Shown here: positions 1 to 12,345 of the stretch, in pieces
Numbering within the stretch: the stretch's first letter is position 1
Layout of the letters: every line of letters starts with the position of its first letter
Assembly: GCA_012656075.1 (NCBI GenBank)
Contig: JAAKBF010000091.1
Location: 186,001-250,000, forward strand
DNA: 64,000 bases
Reading direction: 5' to 3'
Origin: Phytophthora hibernalis
Lineage: Eukaryota > Oomycota > Peronosporomycetes > Peronosporales > Peronosporaceae
Notes under the pieces: generated by a model
The model's input: the letters and a program-made list of their open reading frames with translations, nothing else
Databases searched by the model: none
What the model was told of the DNA's origin: nothing
Program-made: the position numbers and the translations under genes

Positions 1-690
1 GGACGGTCCGGTGAGTGACAAGCACGAACGGTTAGGGACGATGAAAACCAGTGGATCCAGGACAAGCACCTGCCCGGCTTCCGGGATGAAATGGTCGCGT
101 ACTACCACAAGATGGAACACATTTCACGTCGCCTGCTCAAGGTGTTCGCCGTTGCATTGGGTGAGGAACCTGCGTTCTTTGACCAGTTCTTTCATGGTGA
201 CAACTCGAGTTTCTTGAGGTTGAACCACTACCCTGTTGCTCCGGAACCCGAGAAGACTATGGGAGTGAACCACCACACGGACGCTGGAGCGCTCACAGTG
301 TTGCTACAGGACGACGAAGTGGCGTCTTTGCAGGCGTTCCACCGTGAGTCGCAGACGTGGACGCTGGTGCCTCCGCGTAAGGGAACGTACACCATCAACA
401 TCGGTGACATGGTACAGGTGTGGTCTAACGACAAGTTCGTGGCGCCACTGCACCGCGTGCTCGCCAACGGTGGCGCTGATCGATTCTCGGCTCCGTTCTT
501 TTACAACCCGTCGTATAAAGCTCAGGTGGAGCCTATTGTGGTGGAGGAGGGCGAGGTGGTCAATTACCGTCCGTTGAGCTGGCGCGAGTTCCGTCTGGCG
601 CGCTTCCAGGGAGACTACGCCGACAGCGGCAAGGAAATTCAGATTGGCGACTTCAAGATCCATGGACAGATTGATGTGGCGAATGCGTAA
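1..690 (+). pseudogene. 2-oxoglutarate/Fe(II) oxygenase, copy 1 (5' cut by window edge)
   Basis: This is the C-terminal two thirds of an isopenicillin-N-synthase-like 2OG-Fe(II) dioxygenase. The open frame holds the iron-binding HxD of HHTDAGALT, the distal His in PLHRVLA, and the RFSAPFF motif that binds 2-oxoglutarate through Arg and Ser. The family hydroxylates or desaturates small molecules; the substrate cannot be told. The first ~35 bases continue the homologous protein in a different frame from the rest, so there is a one-base frame break near base 35. The protein ends in the same IGDFKIHG...VANA tail as the copy at 987. The 296 bases up to that copy hold nothing recognisable. Confidence 0.8.
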
Positions 691-986
691 TTGTACAGTT
701 CGGAGGTATGTACTCCGGTAAGATGCAATAGTGACGAGATTGGCGTGCTGTGAAAAATGAAATCTAAGCTGAGAGTTCGATACATGCTGATTATGCAGCA
801 AAGGTGTCCAGTGTCACCTCCTTCTGTGCGACTAACTCAGCATCTTCTTTCGAAGAAACACTAGGGAACCAATCATGGCTGCATGCAAAGCGGCATCAAG
901 GCTCGAATTCGTGCGAGGTGATCTCTTAGCTCACTTGGCTCATTCCTCAATTTGCCACGTCAAGCCAAAGTCCAAGACTGATCAAG

Positions 987-2029
987 ATGGACGTGCACCA
1001 AGTACCAGTCATCGACATCGGAGCCCTCATGGGGTTTCCAACCGATGACACTGTGGACGCTGCACTGAGCAATGCCAAGGAGGACCCTCTGGGTCGGATG
1101 ATCAAAGAAGTGCGCGCTGCTGCCAGTGAGTGGGGTTCTTTTACGTCACCAACCACAGTCTGCTGGACCAAGAGCTAGACCAGTTCCAAGCTGCCATGCA
1201 CTCCTTCTTCCGTCTACCAGTGGAAACCAAACGCACTATCCAGCGCACAGCTACCAACGCTCGTGGCTACGTCGAGGGTGAACTGACGAAGAACAAAACG
1301 GACTGGAAGGAGTGCTTCGACTTTACCTGTGCCCACGAAGATGCTCCTGCCAACGAGAAAAACGAGCGACTGGATGATAACCAGAATCGGTGGCTGGATG
1401 AGGCTACTTTGCCTGCTTTTCGCAACGAGATGCAAACTTACTACAGCAAGATGGAGTACATTTCGCGTCGCCTGCTCAAGGTGTTGGCTGTGGCCTTGGG
1501 TGAGGAACCAGCGTTCTTCGACAAGTTTTTCCAAGGTAACAACTCCAGTGTCATGAGACTGAACCACTACCCGGTGGCTCCTGAGCCCGAGAAGACCATG
1601 GGTGTCTACCACCACACGGACTCTGGGGCACTCACTATCCTGCTTCAGGACGACCTTGTGGCTTCGTTGCAGGTGCTTCATCGCGAGTCTCAAACGTGGT
1701 TCAATGTGCCGCCACGTAAGGGCACCTATACCATCAACATCGGGGATCTCGTGCAAGTGTGGTCAAACGATAAACTTATGGCGCCACTGCACCGTGTGCT
1801 AGCCAGTGACAAGGCTGACCGATTCTCGGCTCCGTTCTTCTACTGCCCCGCGTTCAACGTACAGGTTAAGGCCATCGTGGTGAAGGAAAATGAAGTGGCT
1901 AACTACCGCTCATTCAGCTGGCGCGAGTTCCTTCTAGCTCGTGTTCAGGGCAACTACGCTGATGCAGGCAAGGAGAACCAGATTGGCGATTTTAAGATCC
2001 ACGGGCCCATCGCCGTCGCCAATGCGTAA
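987..2029 (+). pseudogene. 2-oxoglutarate/Fe(II) oxygenase, copy 2
   Basis: Almost full-length 2OG-Fe(II) oxygenase (about 345 residues), in tandem with copy 1. It starts at MDVHQVPVIDIGALM, the N-terminal DIOX_N strand. HxD is in YHHTDSGALT, the distal His in PLHRVLA and the RFSAPFF motif follows. After ASEWG near 1132 the frame slips by one base and resumes as FFYVTNHSLLDQEL, so the gene is broken unless this is an assembly error. Close copies on both sides show a local tandem family. No intron is visible. Confidence 0.8.
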
Positions 2030-2658
2030 CCGATACAAACTCAGGGCAATTATTTGTCCAGGAAGAAGCGCTTCGCCAGTCACCTTGTATTTGTCACGAA
2101 ATTATCAAACAGAAAAATATCGCTTTTGCTGCTGTTTATCAAGGTGTAGTGGATGCCGAGGTTTATCCACCTTGGTTACACCGCAGCTGACCTCGAGGCA
2201 AAAACAGGTGACCCGGATGCGCACAACGCGTTTGTCGTACGTGCACGTGTGTGTACGACAACGGGCTGATCCCTTTGTGGCCAGACAGACTGCAAGTGTC
2301 TACTCTGGTACGCTCCCTGCATGTTGTAGAACTTGTATGCCCAACTGCATGTTTACCAGGACATTGTCCAACGGAGAACGGCGAGCTGGTGACCATCAGA
2401 CTCCGACCTCACTCCTCAACTTTCTATCTATCGATCATCACACGCGGCAACAAGTTCTCTGCGGGTTAGCCACCCGCATCGCCCTGTGTTGATTGAGTTT
2501 GAGGCCTTCAGACCCGGGAACCACTACACAAGGACAAATTGTCATCATAAGCCAGCTCGTAGTATGAAAAGTTGTCACTACCTCGTTTTTCAGCCTTTTC
2601 GATCGATGATCACATACTACTCGTGTACTCCTTCGCAGCACGAAATCCCCAGTGGCAT
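2030..2658. other. Convergent intergenic spacer
   Basis: Spacer between the 3' ends of two convergent oxygenase copies. I see short open frames only, with no similarity to the genes beside them and no transposon ends. Confidence 0.5.
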
Positions 2659-3696
2659 CTACGAGTTTGCGACGTCGATGGAGCCGTGGATTTTGAAATC
2701 ACCAATTTGGATCTCCTTGCCCTTATCGACCACGTTGCCCTGGTAGCGAGCGCCTAAGGCGGAAATCGCCCCAACTCAGAGGACGGTAATTGGCCACCTC
2801 GCCCTCCTTCACCACAATGGGCTCTACCTGAGTCTGGTACGACGGATTGCTGAAGAACGGAGCCGAGAATCGGTCAGCACCGCCGTTGGCAAGGACTCGA
2901 TGGATGGGTGCCACGAATTGGTCGTTCGACCACACCTGCACCATATCGCCGACGTTGATCGTGTAAGTTCCCTTACGCGGTGGCACGTTGTTCCACGTCT
3001 GCGACTCGCGATGGAACGCCTGCAAGGACGCAACTTCATCGTCCTGCAGCAGAATGGTTAGCGCTCCAGCATCTGTGTGGTTGTAGACACCCATCGTATC
3101 CTCCGGGTTTTCAGTTGCGGGGTAGTGGTTCAAGCGCATGTGGTTCGAGTTGTCCTTGTGAAAGAATTGATCGAAGAACGCAGGTTCCTCACCAAGCGCG
3201 ACAGAAAACACCTTCAGTAAACGGCGCGAAATGTACTCCATCTTGGTGAAATACACCTGCATCTCCTTGCGAAAACCCGGTATCTTTTCATCGTTGACCC
3301 ACTGATTCTCGTTCGCTGATGCTTGTCATTGGATTGGCCGTCCTCGTTGGCGCTACCAACGTCAAAACACTCCTTGCCGTCCGTCTTGTTTTTAGTAAGT
3401 TCATGTTCGACGTATCCACGAGAGTTTGTGGGGGTACGTTGAACTGAACGCTTCACATCCGTCGGCAGCTGGAAAGAGGACCGAATGGCAGCCTGGAACT
3501 GGTCCACTTCCTGCTCTGGCAGGCCGTGGGTGGCGATGTAGAAGAATCCCCACTCCGTCGCCGCAGCACGAACCTCCTCGATGGTTTTGTGAAGAGCAGG
3601 GTCTTTGGCGGCACGTAGCGTGGTGTCGACTTCGGTGTTGGTGGGGAGTGCCATGAGGGCTCCGATGTCGACAACAGGAACTTGACGGACGTCCAT
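2659..3696 (-). pseudogene. 2-oxoglutarate/Fe(II) oxygenase, copy 3 (inverted)
   Basis: Third oxygenase copy, on the opposite strand. It starts at MDVRQVPVVDIGALM, chosen because copy 2 starts at the same point. The iron and cofactor motifs are present (NHTDAGALT, PIHRVLA, RFSAPFF). Two one-base frame breaks are visible. One follows the NDKHQR stretch near 3320; the other is near 2755, after which the conserved tail (KGKEIQIGDFKIHG, then VANS and stop) continues in another frame to 2659. Three of three copies are broken, so either the family is dying here or the assembly has indels. Confidence 0.8.
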
Positions 3697-3804
3697 CTTG
3701 GTTTGGTCTTGATCTCGCAAATTAAGGAATGAGCTAACGTTGGGCTCTCATTCATTGGAGTGTGACTGCTGTCATTGACTTTCATTGTGCACTCGGGTAT
3801 TGAC

Positions 3805-4197
3805 CAGGGATGTTAAAAGAAAGCCTTCTGAAAAATGAAATCTTCTTTTGATTAAAAGAAGATAAAAGAAGAAATCAAGCGGTCTTCTTTAAATGAAAAC
3901 ATGGATCTGCCAGTACTCTGTCAGCTCCATCCGATTGCCAGTATCTAGTTCAAAATACTCGTCTTGACTTTGAAAACAGATCCGTTCTGATCAAATACAG
4001 CGAAAATCGCTCCACCCCCGTACAAGGGTGAACTCTTTCAAAAAAATATGATTCTTAGCAAAGTCATAAAATAGTGACTATGATACTACTAGTATGATTC
4101 AAAGAAGAAAAGAAGACGCCCACCTATTCTGACCGATCTTATTTTGCATTATAAGAAGATAAAAGAAACTTGATTAAAAGAAAGCTTAACATCCCTG
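3805..4197. mobile_element. hAT-type MITE
   Basis: A 393-bp AT-rich element without coding capacity. It begins CAGGGATGTTAA and ends with the reverse complement TTAACATCCCTG. It is flanked by perfect 8-bp direct repeats GTATTGAC (3797-3804 and 4198-4205). An 8-bp target duplication with CAGGG termini is the signature of the hAT superfamily. The interior has A/G-rich runs (variants of AAAAGAAG) pointing in opposite directions at the two ends. Confidence 0.88.
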
Positions 4198-4205
4198 GTA
4201 TTGAC

Positions 4206-4610
4206 GTCGCCACTGCGGAAGTGGCGATTGGCAGCAATGGAATCATCTCATCGACTGCGTCCTATCCGGCGGTGTGACGGTCATTTTGAGCAAAACATGT
4301 TTTGTATTTGAAGCACATACATGTACGAATCGCATCGTCACTGACAGAATCGATGCACACATGTTGTAGGTTCCTTTCGTAGGTGACAACACCCACGGAC
4401 GTACTGTATTCGAACATCTTGCATCGTACGGTACGATTCGTACCAAACAGTGGAAAAAATGTAGCCATTCCGGATGTATCTATCTTGATTAGGTACGAAC
4501 CCAATTGCTCTTGACCTATGTATCGACCATCACTCCTCTACGTGCAGTTCGCCGACGTGTGCCCCCATCCCGCCCAGAATTCCTTTCGGCCACGCATCGT
4601 CAGTCTCGAA
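4206..4610. promoter_or_regulatory. Upstream region of the ABCA gene
   Basis: About 400 bp between the MITE and the first ABCA codon. An open frame runs in phase from 4518 to the ATG at 4611, but the family N-terminus and the better start fit 4611. No promoter motif can be asserted. Confidence 0.3.
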
Positions 4611-7600
4611 ATGGCAGGAATATGGCGCAGTGTGCGCGTGCTGCTGTGGAAGAATTGGCGCGTGAAGCAGCGCGAGAGCCGCTTGAACCGCGGGCGCTCG
4701 GGCGGCCAATGGCTGTACCCGGCGCTGCTCACGGACATAGTTTTGCCCCTGGGACTGCTGCTGCTGCTCATCCAGAAGCTGTGCGAGTACAACGCGCAAC
4801 TGGTGACGCCCAACGGTCTCGATAACCTCATGGGGATGCGCGCGATGAGGGAGCAGAAAGAATTTCTGCAGACGCAGCGCATCCTGATGACGCAAGATGA
4901 CGACATCACAGATCTGGCGACGCAACCGGAAGTGAAGCTCGAATTCGCGACATTACTCATGTCGGCGCTGCCGCTGCTTTTGCGCAAAAGCAACCAGAGT
5001 CTGGCGGTGCTGCAGCGGCACGAGTCGCAACTTTTTTGCAGTACCTGGACAAGTACGTGGTGCAAAACAATTGTTTTGTTTAATTTTCATGGCTCAAGTG
5101 TTGTTTTGTGCTTTTTTGCAGTCAGTATCCTGCAGCGAAAGAGTTGGGAATATCAAGTTTCGCCGAGATGACGAAGATTATTCCTTTTAATGCGAGTTCT
5201 ACGAACGAAGAGGCCGACCTACGTTTGCTCGAGTTCCCGAAAATAGCGGACTGCACATTTACGCCGGTCTGGATGTAAGGAGGACGACTTCGCAAAGTGA
5301 AGATGACGTTTCGCATCCGTTGGAATTGCTGGGGTTATTTTTTCAAAAACGAATTCGAGATCCGTCGGAAGAAGCTGGAGACGACCAACTCACGAGGTTT
5401 TTCGCGAAAGAAATTGCTTTTAACAGCAGCATCCCGATGCGGTTCCCAAATGTCGTTCCGTTCCAAATGGCGATGAATATGTTCATTCGTCACAATTTTT
5501 CCGTGACCAGTGACATTGCGTCCGACTTCACGATGCCACCATCGGACATTGTGTGCCACACGGTTGATAAAATGCTAGAGGTGGCAGCTCTGCGATGGTC
5601 GGATTTCCCAAAGAAATCACCATTGGGACACAGTTTTGAGGCCTGCAAAATTGCAATGGGCAAAGGAGGCCTCTCGAAAGAACTTCGCCGTTTCTTGTGG
5701 AATCTTGTCGTGCACGCAGCGTCAGAAGACGAGCTGAACAATTTGCACGTGGCAGCACTACCGAGTCGACCGGCGACAACTGTCGCTGGCCCACTAGAAG
5801 GCAACATTGTTTTCTACATGGCGTACCTCTTCTTGTGGCCGTACGCGCGATTGGTTCGTGATGTTGTGGGCGAGAAGGAGAAGCAGCTCAAGGAGTACTT
5901 GATGATTATGGGCTTGCCCGCGATGTCGCTTTTGGTCAGTTGGTTTTTGCTCTACTTCCTGGCGTCGGGAGTTGTGTCACTGATTGCCATGTGGACGCTC
6001 AGTGACACCATGTTTGCTGCTACCACGATGGGCAATTGGTACTTTTTCATGCTGATGATGGCGTTCATCACGAGTATGTTACTGTTTGGAGTTGCCATCA
6101 CTCCGATGTTTACTCAGACGAGGACTGCGGCAGCTTGTGCTCCATTGCTGTATATGGTCCTAAGTGCAGGGACCTTTGTTAAATTGCTGGTGGGTCCGGA
6201 TCTAATCGCATCGTCCGAATCGCTTGCCCTTACGATAGATGTGCTCGATGCAATCAGCTCTCCTGTGGTGTTCATGGCTTCTTTGCACGATGTGCTGGCG
6301 TTTGACGCAGTGACAACAGCCCATAGACCGGTGACATGGAACACAATTGCTAAACCGTGCCGTATGATGGCTCTGCAAAGTGCAGGGTACTTGCTTCTTG
6401 GCTGGTACTTGGAAAACGTGTTCCCACGAACGTACGGGGTTCAGCAGAAGTGGTATTTTGTATTTCAACCATCGTTTTGGTTCCCAAAAACGATGAACGA
6501 AGCAGCGTTCTCGGATGACGGCGATATTAACGAGTCTGTACGGCTAACCGAGATGAGTCCCGATAATTTTGATGAGCGGATGGACGACACTCTTCGGGAG
6601 CAGCCACTACGTGAGTACTTGCAGCACTTTCAACCTTCGCTGTTTGTGCAGTCGCTCTCGAAGACATATCCGAACGGCAAAGAAGCATTGAAGAATGTAT
6701 CGTTTGGTGTGAGGAAAGGAGAGATCTTTGGACTGTTGGGTCCCAATGGCGCTGGTAAAAGTACAACCTTGTCAATTCTCTGCGGAATGCTCTCGCCTTC
6801 AAGTGGAGATGCGTACGTGGGTGGATCGATCAGCGTGGCGGCCAATCCGCAAGCAGTGAGGCAGAGCTTGAGCGTGTGCTTCCAGCAGAACATCCTTTTT
6901 GAAGATTTGACGGTCTGGGAGCACCTGTCGCTAGTGTGCGCACTCAAAGCAAGCCTAGGAATCAAAACCATCCCCGAAGAAACTTGGCGCAGTAAGCTGC
7001 AGCACTTTGGACTGGATGAAAAGCGCGACGCATTATCAAAAACGCTATCCGGTGGCCAGAAGCGCAAGCTATCGCTCGTACTGGCGCTTTTGGATTCGTC
7101 TCGTGTAGTGCTGCTGGACGAACCGACTGCTGGTATGGACTTGAAAGCTCGGTTGGACACGTGGGACGCCTTGAAGCGGGCCGTGAGCCATCGTGCTGTC
7201 ATCTTAACTACACACTCGATGCACGAAGCACAGGCTTTGTGCGAGAACATCGGCATTGTTGCTGACGGCAAGCTGAAGTGTTGCGGCTCGAGCTTGTTCC
7301 TTCGGAATCAGTTCGGTGTGGGATACAAACTTACGGTCGTGCACCAGGAGGACTTCGGCCAGGACGACGACGAGATCTCGCATTTGGGCGGAGCACGACG
7401 TCAAGCGTGGGCAGAAATGCTCATGACGACGCTTAGGAAGTATGTGCCGAATGCCACCATTGTAAGTGACAACAAGTGGGAGACGCGCGTTCAACTGAAT
7501 GACGGAGAAGAACAACAATTTGCTGAGCTTTTCAAAGAGCTTGAAAAAATGAAGCAGGGCGGGGTGATAAAGCGATACGCGATTGCAGCTACCGATCTAG

Positions 7601-10600
7601 AGGATGTGTTCGTGAAGGTGACCGAGGGCGAAGACGTGTATTATCATGCCAAGGATGATGTGGAGGGTGCTGATAGTACTGAGAGTGCTGACGCATTGCG
7701 TCCCAGTAAAGACGATGAAAAACTAAGGCAAAGATGCAGTGGCAACCCACCGGTATCGACAGAAGGCTTCCTGGGTGGCAGCACTCGATTTCACAGCTCC
7801 GTGCGCTTATTATCAAGCGTATGAAGATGTCTTCTCGCGACAAGAAGGCGCTGTTCGCTCAGTATGTGTGGCCGCTCGGCTTTTTCGCGATCATCATGGC
7901 AATACTTCAGCACATGTCCTCTTCTGGCGGGTCCATTGAGATAATAACAACCTTACAGCCGGCTGCAGATGGGACCTCATTCTTCATTTCTTCTGCGTCG
8001 GAGGTGACAGATTCGGTGGCTGCCATTGTTGCACAAATCGAGAAAAGCTTCCATCCCGTTGTGTTCGACAAGAGCGCTACGACCGAGCAGGGAATGCTGG
8101 ATGCGATTGCGCGCGACAATTCTTCCACGTATTTTGCTGGTGTTTTTGTGTCGGATGTGAGCTGGACAGATAATACGTTATCCTCCCTGGAATGGCGTAT
8201 TCTCTTTACTACAACGAGACAGTGCGTCGCTCCTTACCCGTGACGCTGCAGTGGATATCTCAAGCCTATTGTAAGGCCCGCTCAATTCAGGAAAACACAC
8301 CTGAAATTGATTCTTGTGATCTTGTTGCGCAAAGAGGTGTCTTCCCGATTGATATCAACATAGGCGGAGACGAAGAAATAAGCCCCGATGAAGACGGTGA
8401 CATGCTGGTGGACCCCGATGAAGCTGTTAATGTTGTTCGGCGGATCATGATGGCATTCTATTTGTTGGTAACTTTGAGTTCCATTGTGTCGTTCTACATC
8501 ACGCCAGCCGTGAAGGAGAAAGAGAACGGGTTGAAGCGTCTACAGTTTCAGCATATCGAGTCTTCCAACGCGTCATTTATTTACTGGCTGTCGAACTTTA
8601 TGTATGACTACACGGCGTACATATTGGCGATTACCATCATGATCATCATACTTGCGGTTTTTGCTGCATCGCTAACCGAAGAGATCCTACTCGCGTGGTT
8701 TATCTCATTGATTTTATTCGGCCTGGCGGTGATTCCGTTCCTGTACCTGTGCTCGCTGGCTTTCGCTTCCCACTCATCAGCGCAGTCGATCATGTCATAC
8801 GTCTCGATGTTCCAGATCATGGCAGCTTCGATTGTGTTTGCGCTGTCGATGGTCCCCGGGTTGTGTGTCAAGGTAAACACCATTGCCTACTTTTTGCAAT
8901 TGTTCCCGTTGTATACGTTTGGCATCACCGCGCTGGATATCGTGACTGCATCTTGGGCTCCAATGCGGCGCCAGTGCCTTGAGTACAGTGATTCCCTTGA
9001 TACCATGAACCCGTTTGCTATGCTGGAAGGGATGGACACACATGCTTCGGTGTGGGATTGGGACGTATCCGGAAGCAACTGGTTTTCCCTCGCGGCGACT
9101 GCCATGTTGTATACGCTACTGCTCCTTGTGCTTGACCAGTATCAAATGTTCCCTACAGTGGTTGAGCATAATATGCGGCATTCTCTCTGTCGCGTTCAGC
9201 GTTGGCTGCCGTGTTGGCGCCGCTTTGCCCAAGGCTACACTGAAGCTGATCAGACTGGTCCTACCTTCGATGAAGAAAGCCCCAACGTGGACATGGTGCG
9301 TGCCATCCGAGTTTCTAAGGTCTTCAATCCCCGAAAGAAGACTGCAGGACCGGCTGAAGAGAACAGTGAAGAAGCTGCTGCTGTTTTAAATGAAAGCGGC
9401 CAGGTGGTGGCTTTGAACGACGTTACCTTTTCGGTGGAGAAGCGAGACTGTGTGGCTCTATTGGGCGTCAATGGCTCTGGTAAATCGACGATGTTTGAGA
9501 TCTTGACGGCTGGAGCTTCACCTACTGGTGGTAAAGCTCTTATCGATTCTTGTGACGTGACGGTGGAGCCCCAAGCCGCTAGCACAAGATATGGCTACTG
9601 CCCCCAGGGCAACATACTCTTTAACGAGATGACCGTACGCGAGCACTTGGAGCTGTTCTATCGCCTTCGTTGCTGTCGTCGCAATGGACTGCTTTCAGAG
9701 GGTGCTATTATCAATGATCTCATGAAGCGACTGGATTTGTTCCCGGTCGAGCACACTGCAGCGGGACATTTGAGCGGTGGTAACAAGCGGCGAGTTATGT
9801 TGGCGTTAGCGCTTTTGAGTGATCACACCTCGCTCTTGCTTTTGGATGAACCTTCAGCGGGCGTGGACGTCGTTGCTCGACGCTTGATGTGGCGTGTACT
9901 CTACGAAAAACGTCAAAGCCACGAGCGCACGAGCTGCTTGTTCACGACTCACAGCATGGAGGAGGCCGAGGCTGTCTGTGCGAACGCAGTGGTGCTGTTC
10001 AAGGGAAAAGTAGTGTGGTGCGGTAGTATTCGGACCTGAAGCAACGCGTCTCGCGAGGAATCTCAATCAGCGTGCGTCTCGACAGCGCAGCCATTTGGGA
10101 CCCGGAACAGCTGCAGTTTTACACGGAGCAGATCCGACGCTCGGTGAAGTCAAGACCGTCAACGACTACCCGTCGAGAAGCTTTGGAAAAGGATAGCCTC
10201 CCACTACAGGAACTGGAGGATGCCTGGGAGCTCTGCCACGGTCTTTTTACCACAATGGCGACGCTGTCACATCCGCAGTTTCTCGACAGCATGGTAAGAC
10301 CTGGTTGGCAGGACTTCGATCTCGTTTTGAGTCGGATGATAACGCGCCAACTGCGTCTTCGGTGCCTGCTGAGAAGGTGCATCCAAGTATTCCGATCGTC
10401 GAATTCATTCAGGAGTGGCTCGTGCAGGAGGCATTTGCGCGTCTTGAAACGCAGCTCTTTAAGAATGAGATCACGAGCCGATCTGGTGAGCCGGTGACGA
10501 CTGCAGACCTCGAAACTGCACGCGGTAGCGGTAGCAACACCAGCGGCGTGTACGAAACCTCGTGCACGGACAAGTTCGGACTTGCGGAGGCCTTCGCACT

Positions 10601-10688
10601 CATGGAAGAGAACAAGTCGCGCTTCAACGTTTCTCACTACAGCATCAGCGAATTGTCTCTAGAGCGCGTGTTCGAACAGTTCACGTAA
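4611..10688 (+). CDS. ABCA-subfamily full-size ABC transporter
   Basis: Full-size ABCA transporter, a membrane pump that moves lipids or amphipaths, laid out TMD1-NBD1-TMD2-NBD2. The N-terminus MAGIWRSVRVLLWKNW leads into a first membrane segment. A large extracellular loop follows, then the TMD1 helices (about 5.8-6.4 kb). NBD1 has Walker A GPNGAGKST (about 6.74 kb), signature LSGGQKRKLSL, Walker B LLDEPTAGMD and H-loop TTHSMHEA. TMD2 spans about 8.4-9.2 kb. NBD2 has GVNGSGKST, LSGGNKRR, LLLLDEPSAGVD and TTHSMEEAEA. The C-terminus SLERVFEQFT is typical of ABCA. Frame changes occur near 5035, 5275, 7735-7820, 8190, 10040 and 10300. One neighbouring interruption is a good 69-bp intron (5053-5121, GTACGT...TTTGCAG). 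The others look like single-base breaks. Confidence 0.88.
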
Positions 10689-11791
10689 ATGGGCTGCTGC
10701 TACTTCTAGATGATGGATGAACAAATGTATTCAACGCTAACGTTATCTTCTTGCAAACTTCAAAATCCTATTTACTTGTATAACTTACATTTGTCCCATA
10801 GTATCCGTAAACACGTGAATAAATATATCCACCAATAGTATTTTTGCTCAACTGAACCGTATCAACGGTTAAACTGTAACCGGTCCAGCTCGGACCCCAC
10901 CATCCATTTTGGACAAACAGTCAAGGCGCCGATACACACAACACTCAGGCACTCGCAGTTTCATCGCTTCGCCCACAGGCCCGTTACCGGATGCGTCTAC
11001 AGCTTCAGCCCCGTGTATCTAGCGTCATTTTGTCCCGTGGAATGTGATGATTCGAAATTCATGAATGTCGCCGCCCCAGTCTGAACAATTATGTTGAGTA
11101 CTTCAGCGCACATTGATTAACAGCTCTGTGCATGAACATTCCCCCAAGTGTATTTTTGTACGAGTGTGATGATGACAATTATACAACCCAGCTCGCTTCG
11201 AGTCACATTGGCAATGAAGAGAACTGTTTCCGAGGGGTCACTCCCTCTTGGCTGATCACTCTGTAGTCTACTAGTTGTATGTCCTGCATTTGTTTCCTGC
11301 GAGTGCGATGAGTATGGTGATGAATCAAACTTATCCCTGTCCGACGGTGGAACGCATTCCTCCGAACGTGACGAGAACCAAGCGTAACTTTTCAATTTTC
11401 AGCTGAATACTTCAGCACTCGCCACAGCTTCTGCATCATTAGACGTGGGATTGGAGTGAGGAGCACTACAGGTGAGAGCGCGGCCTCCGTTTTGGAAAGC
11501 TGCGCTCACAATTAAAAGATCCAGTTGACTTCATAGTTATCTGACCAATCCTTCCACAACACCTCCTTCATTTTACATGTGTATGTAGTTCTACGTAGTA
11601 GTAGTAGCAATAGGACGCAGCACCACATCACCACACAACGGAATGGTGGTTCAATCCGAGTTCTCGTTCGTCATTACCAATATAATTCTCTTGCCAAATC
11701 GATCCACCACGTTGATTCGTCAAAATCCCGTACTCAAACGCCCTCTGATTCGCTGAAAGTCACGTTAAATCGGCCCCAGCCAGTATCCAAG
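10689..11791. other. Intergenic region
   Basis: About 1.1 kb between the ABCA stop and the MinE start. Short open frames only, such as a minus-strand one near 11.1-11.4 kb with no recognisable domain. I see no repeat, RNA gene or transposon terminus. Confidence 0.5.
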
Positions 11792-12195
11792 ATGGCGGCG
11801 CGGGTCGGAGCGAGTTCTCGCCACGGCGCCAAGAAGTGGCTGGCGTCGCTCTTCGGGGAGGCGGAGCACGCGTCCTCCAAGTCGGTGGCCAAGGAGCGAC
11901 TGCAGATCATCCTGGCGCACCAACGCGGCAGTCAGGTGCTGGCGGGCGTGGACCTGGCGGCACTGCAACAGGAGCTGCTCGAGTGCGTGCAACGCCACAT
12001 CAAGGTGGCCAGTGGGGCCAATATCAACATTGCAGGTTCGTAACTTTTTGATAGCAGATAAAACGTTAGGATGTTGGAATTAACGTCATATTTGGTCACA
12101 ACGCAGTTAAGAACGAAGGCCAATTGGACATTTTCGAGATGCAGGTGCCGGTGGACGGCGACAAGACGACCGAGCGTAGGAAACCCAGTCGGTAA
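11792..12195 (+). CDS. minE: MinE-like division topological factor (probably mitochondrial)
   Basis: Two exons, 11792-12035 and 12107-12195, joined across a 71-bp intron (GTTCGT...ACGCAG); the spliced frame is intact at 110 residues. The core KERLQIILAHQRGSQ matches the bacterial MinE N-terminal (anti-MinCD) segment. The second exon gives NEGQLDIFEMQVPV, which fits the last beta strand of the MinE dimer. MinE sweeps MinD off membranes and positions the division plane. In some stramenopiles a nuclear MinCDE set acts in mitochondria. The ~35-residue N-terminal extension is rich in Ala, Arg and Ser with few acids, as expected of a mitochondrial presequence. An in-frame upstream extension to 11579 exists but looks less likely. 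Confidence 0.85.
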
Positions 12196-12345
12196 TTGCA
12201 GTCTCTTGATGCTGGGGTTCACTATACAGCAAATTAGGTCTTAAGAAACAAATACTCGGAGTCAAAGCGTTTTGCGTTGATAGGGCTACATGTACGATAC
12301 GGTACGCTCACTTGCTGCTCTGTTTGGCTAACCTTGATGCTGCCT

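Noticed and set aside
4611..10688. Considered splitting the ABCA region into several half-transporter genes
   Set aside because: The pieces follow each other in exact full-size ABCA order with no stop-to-start spacing, and the C-terminal motif SLERVFEQFT closes one protein.
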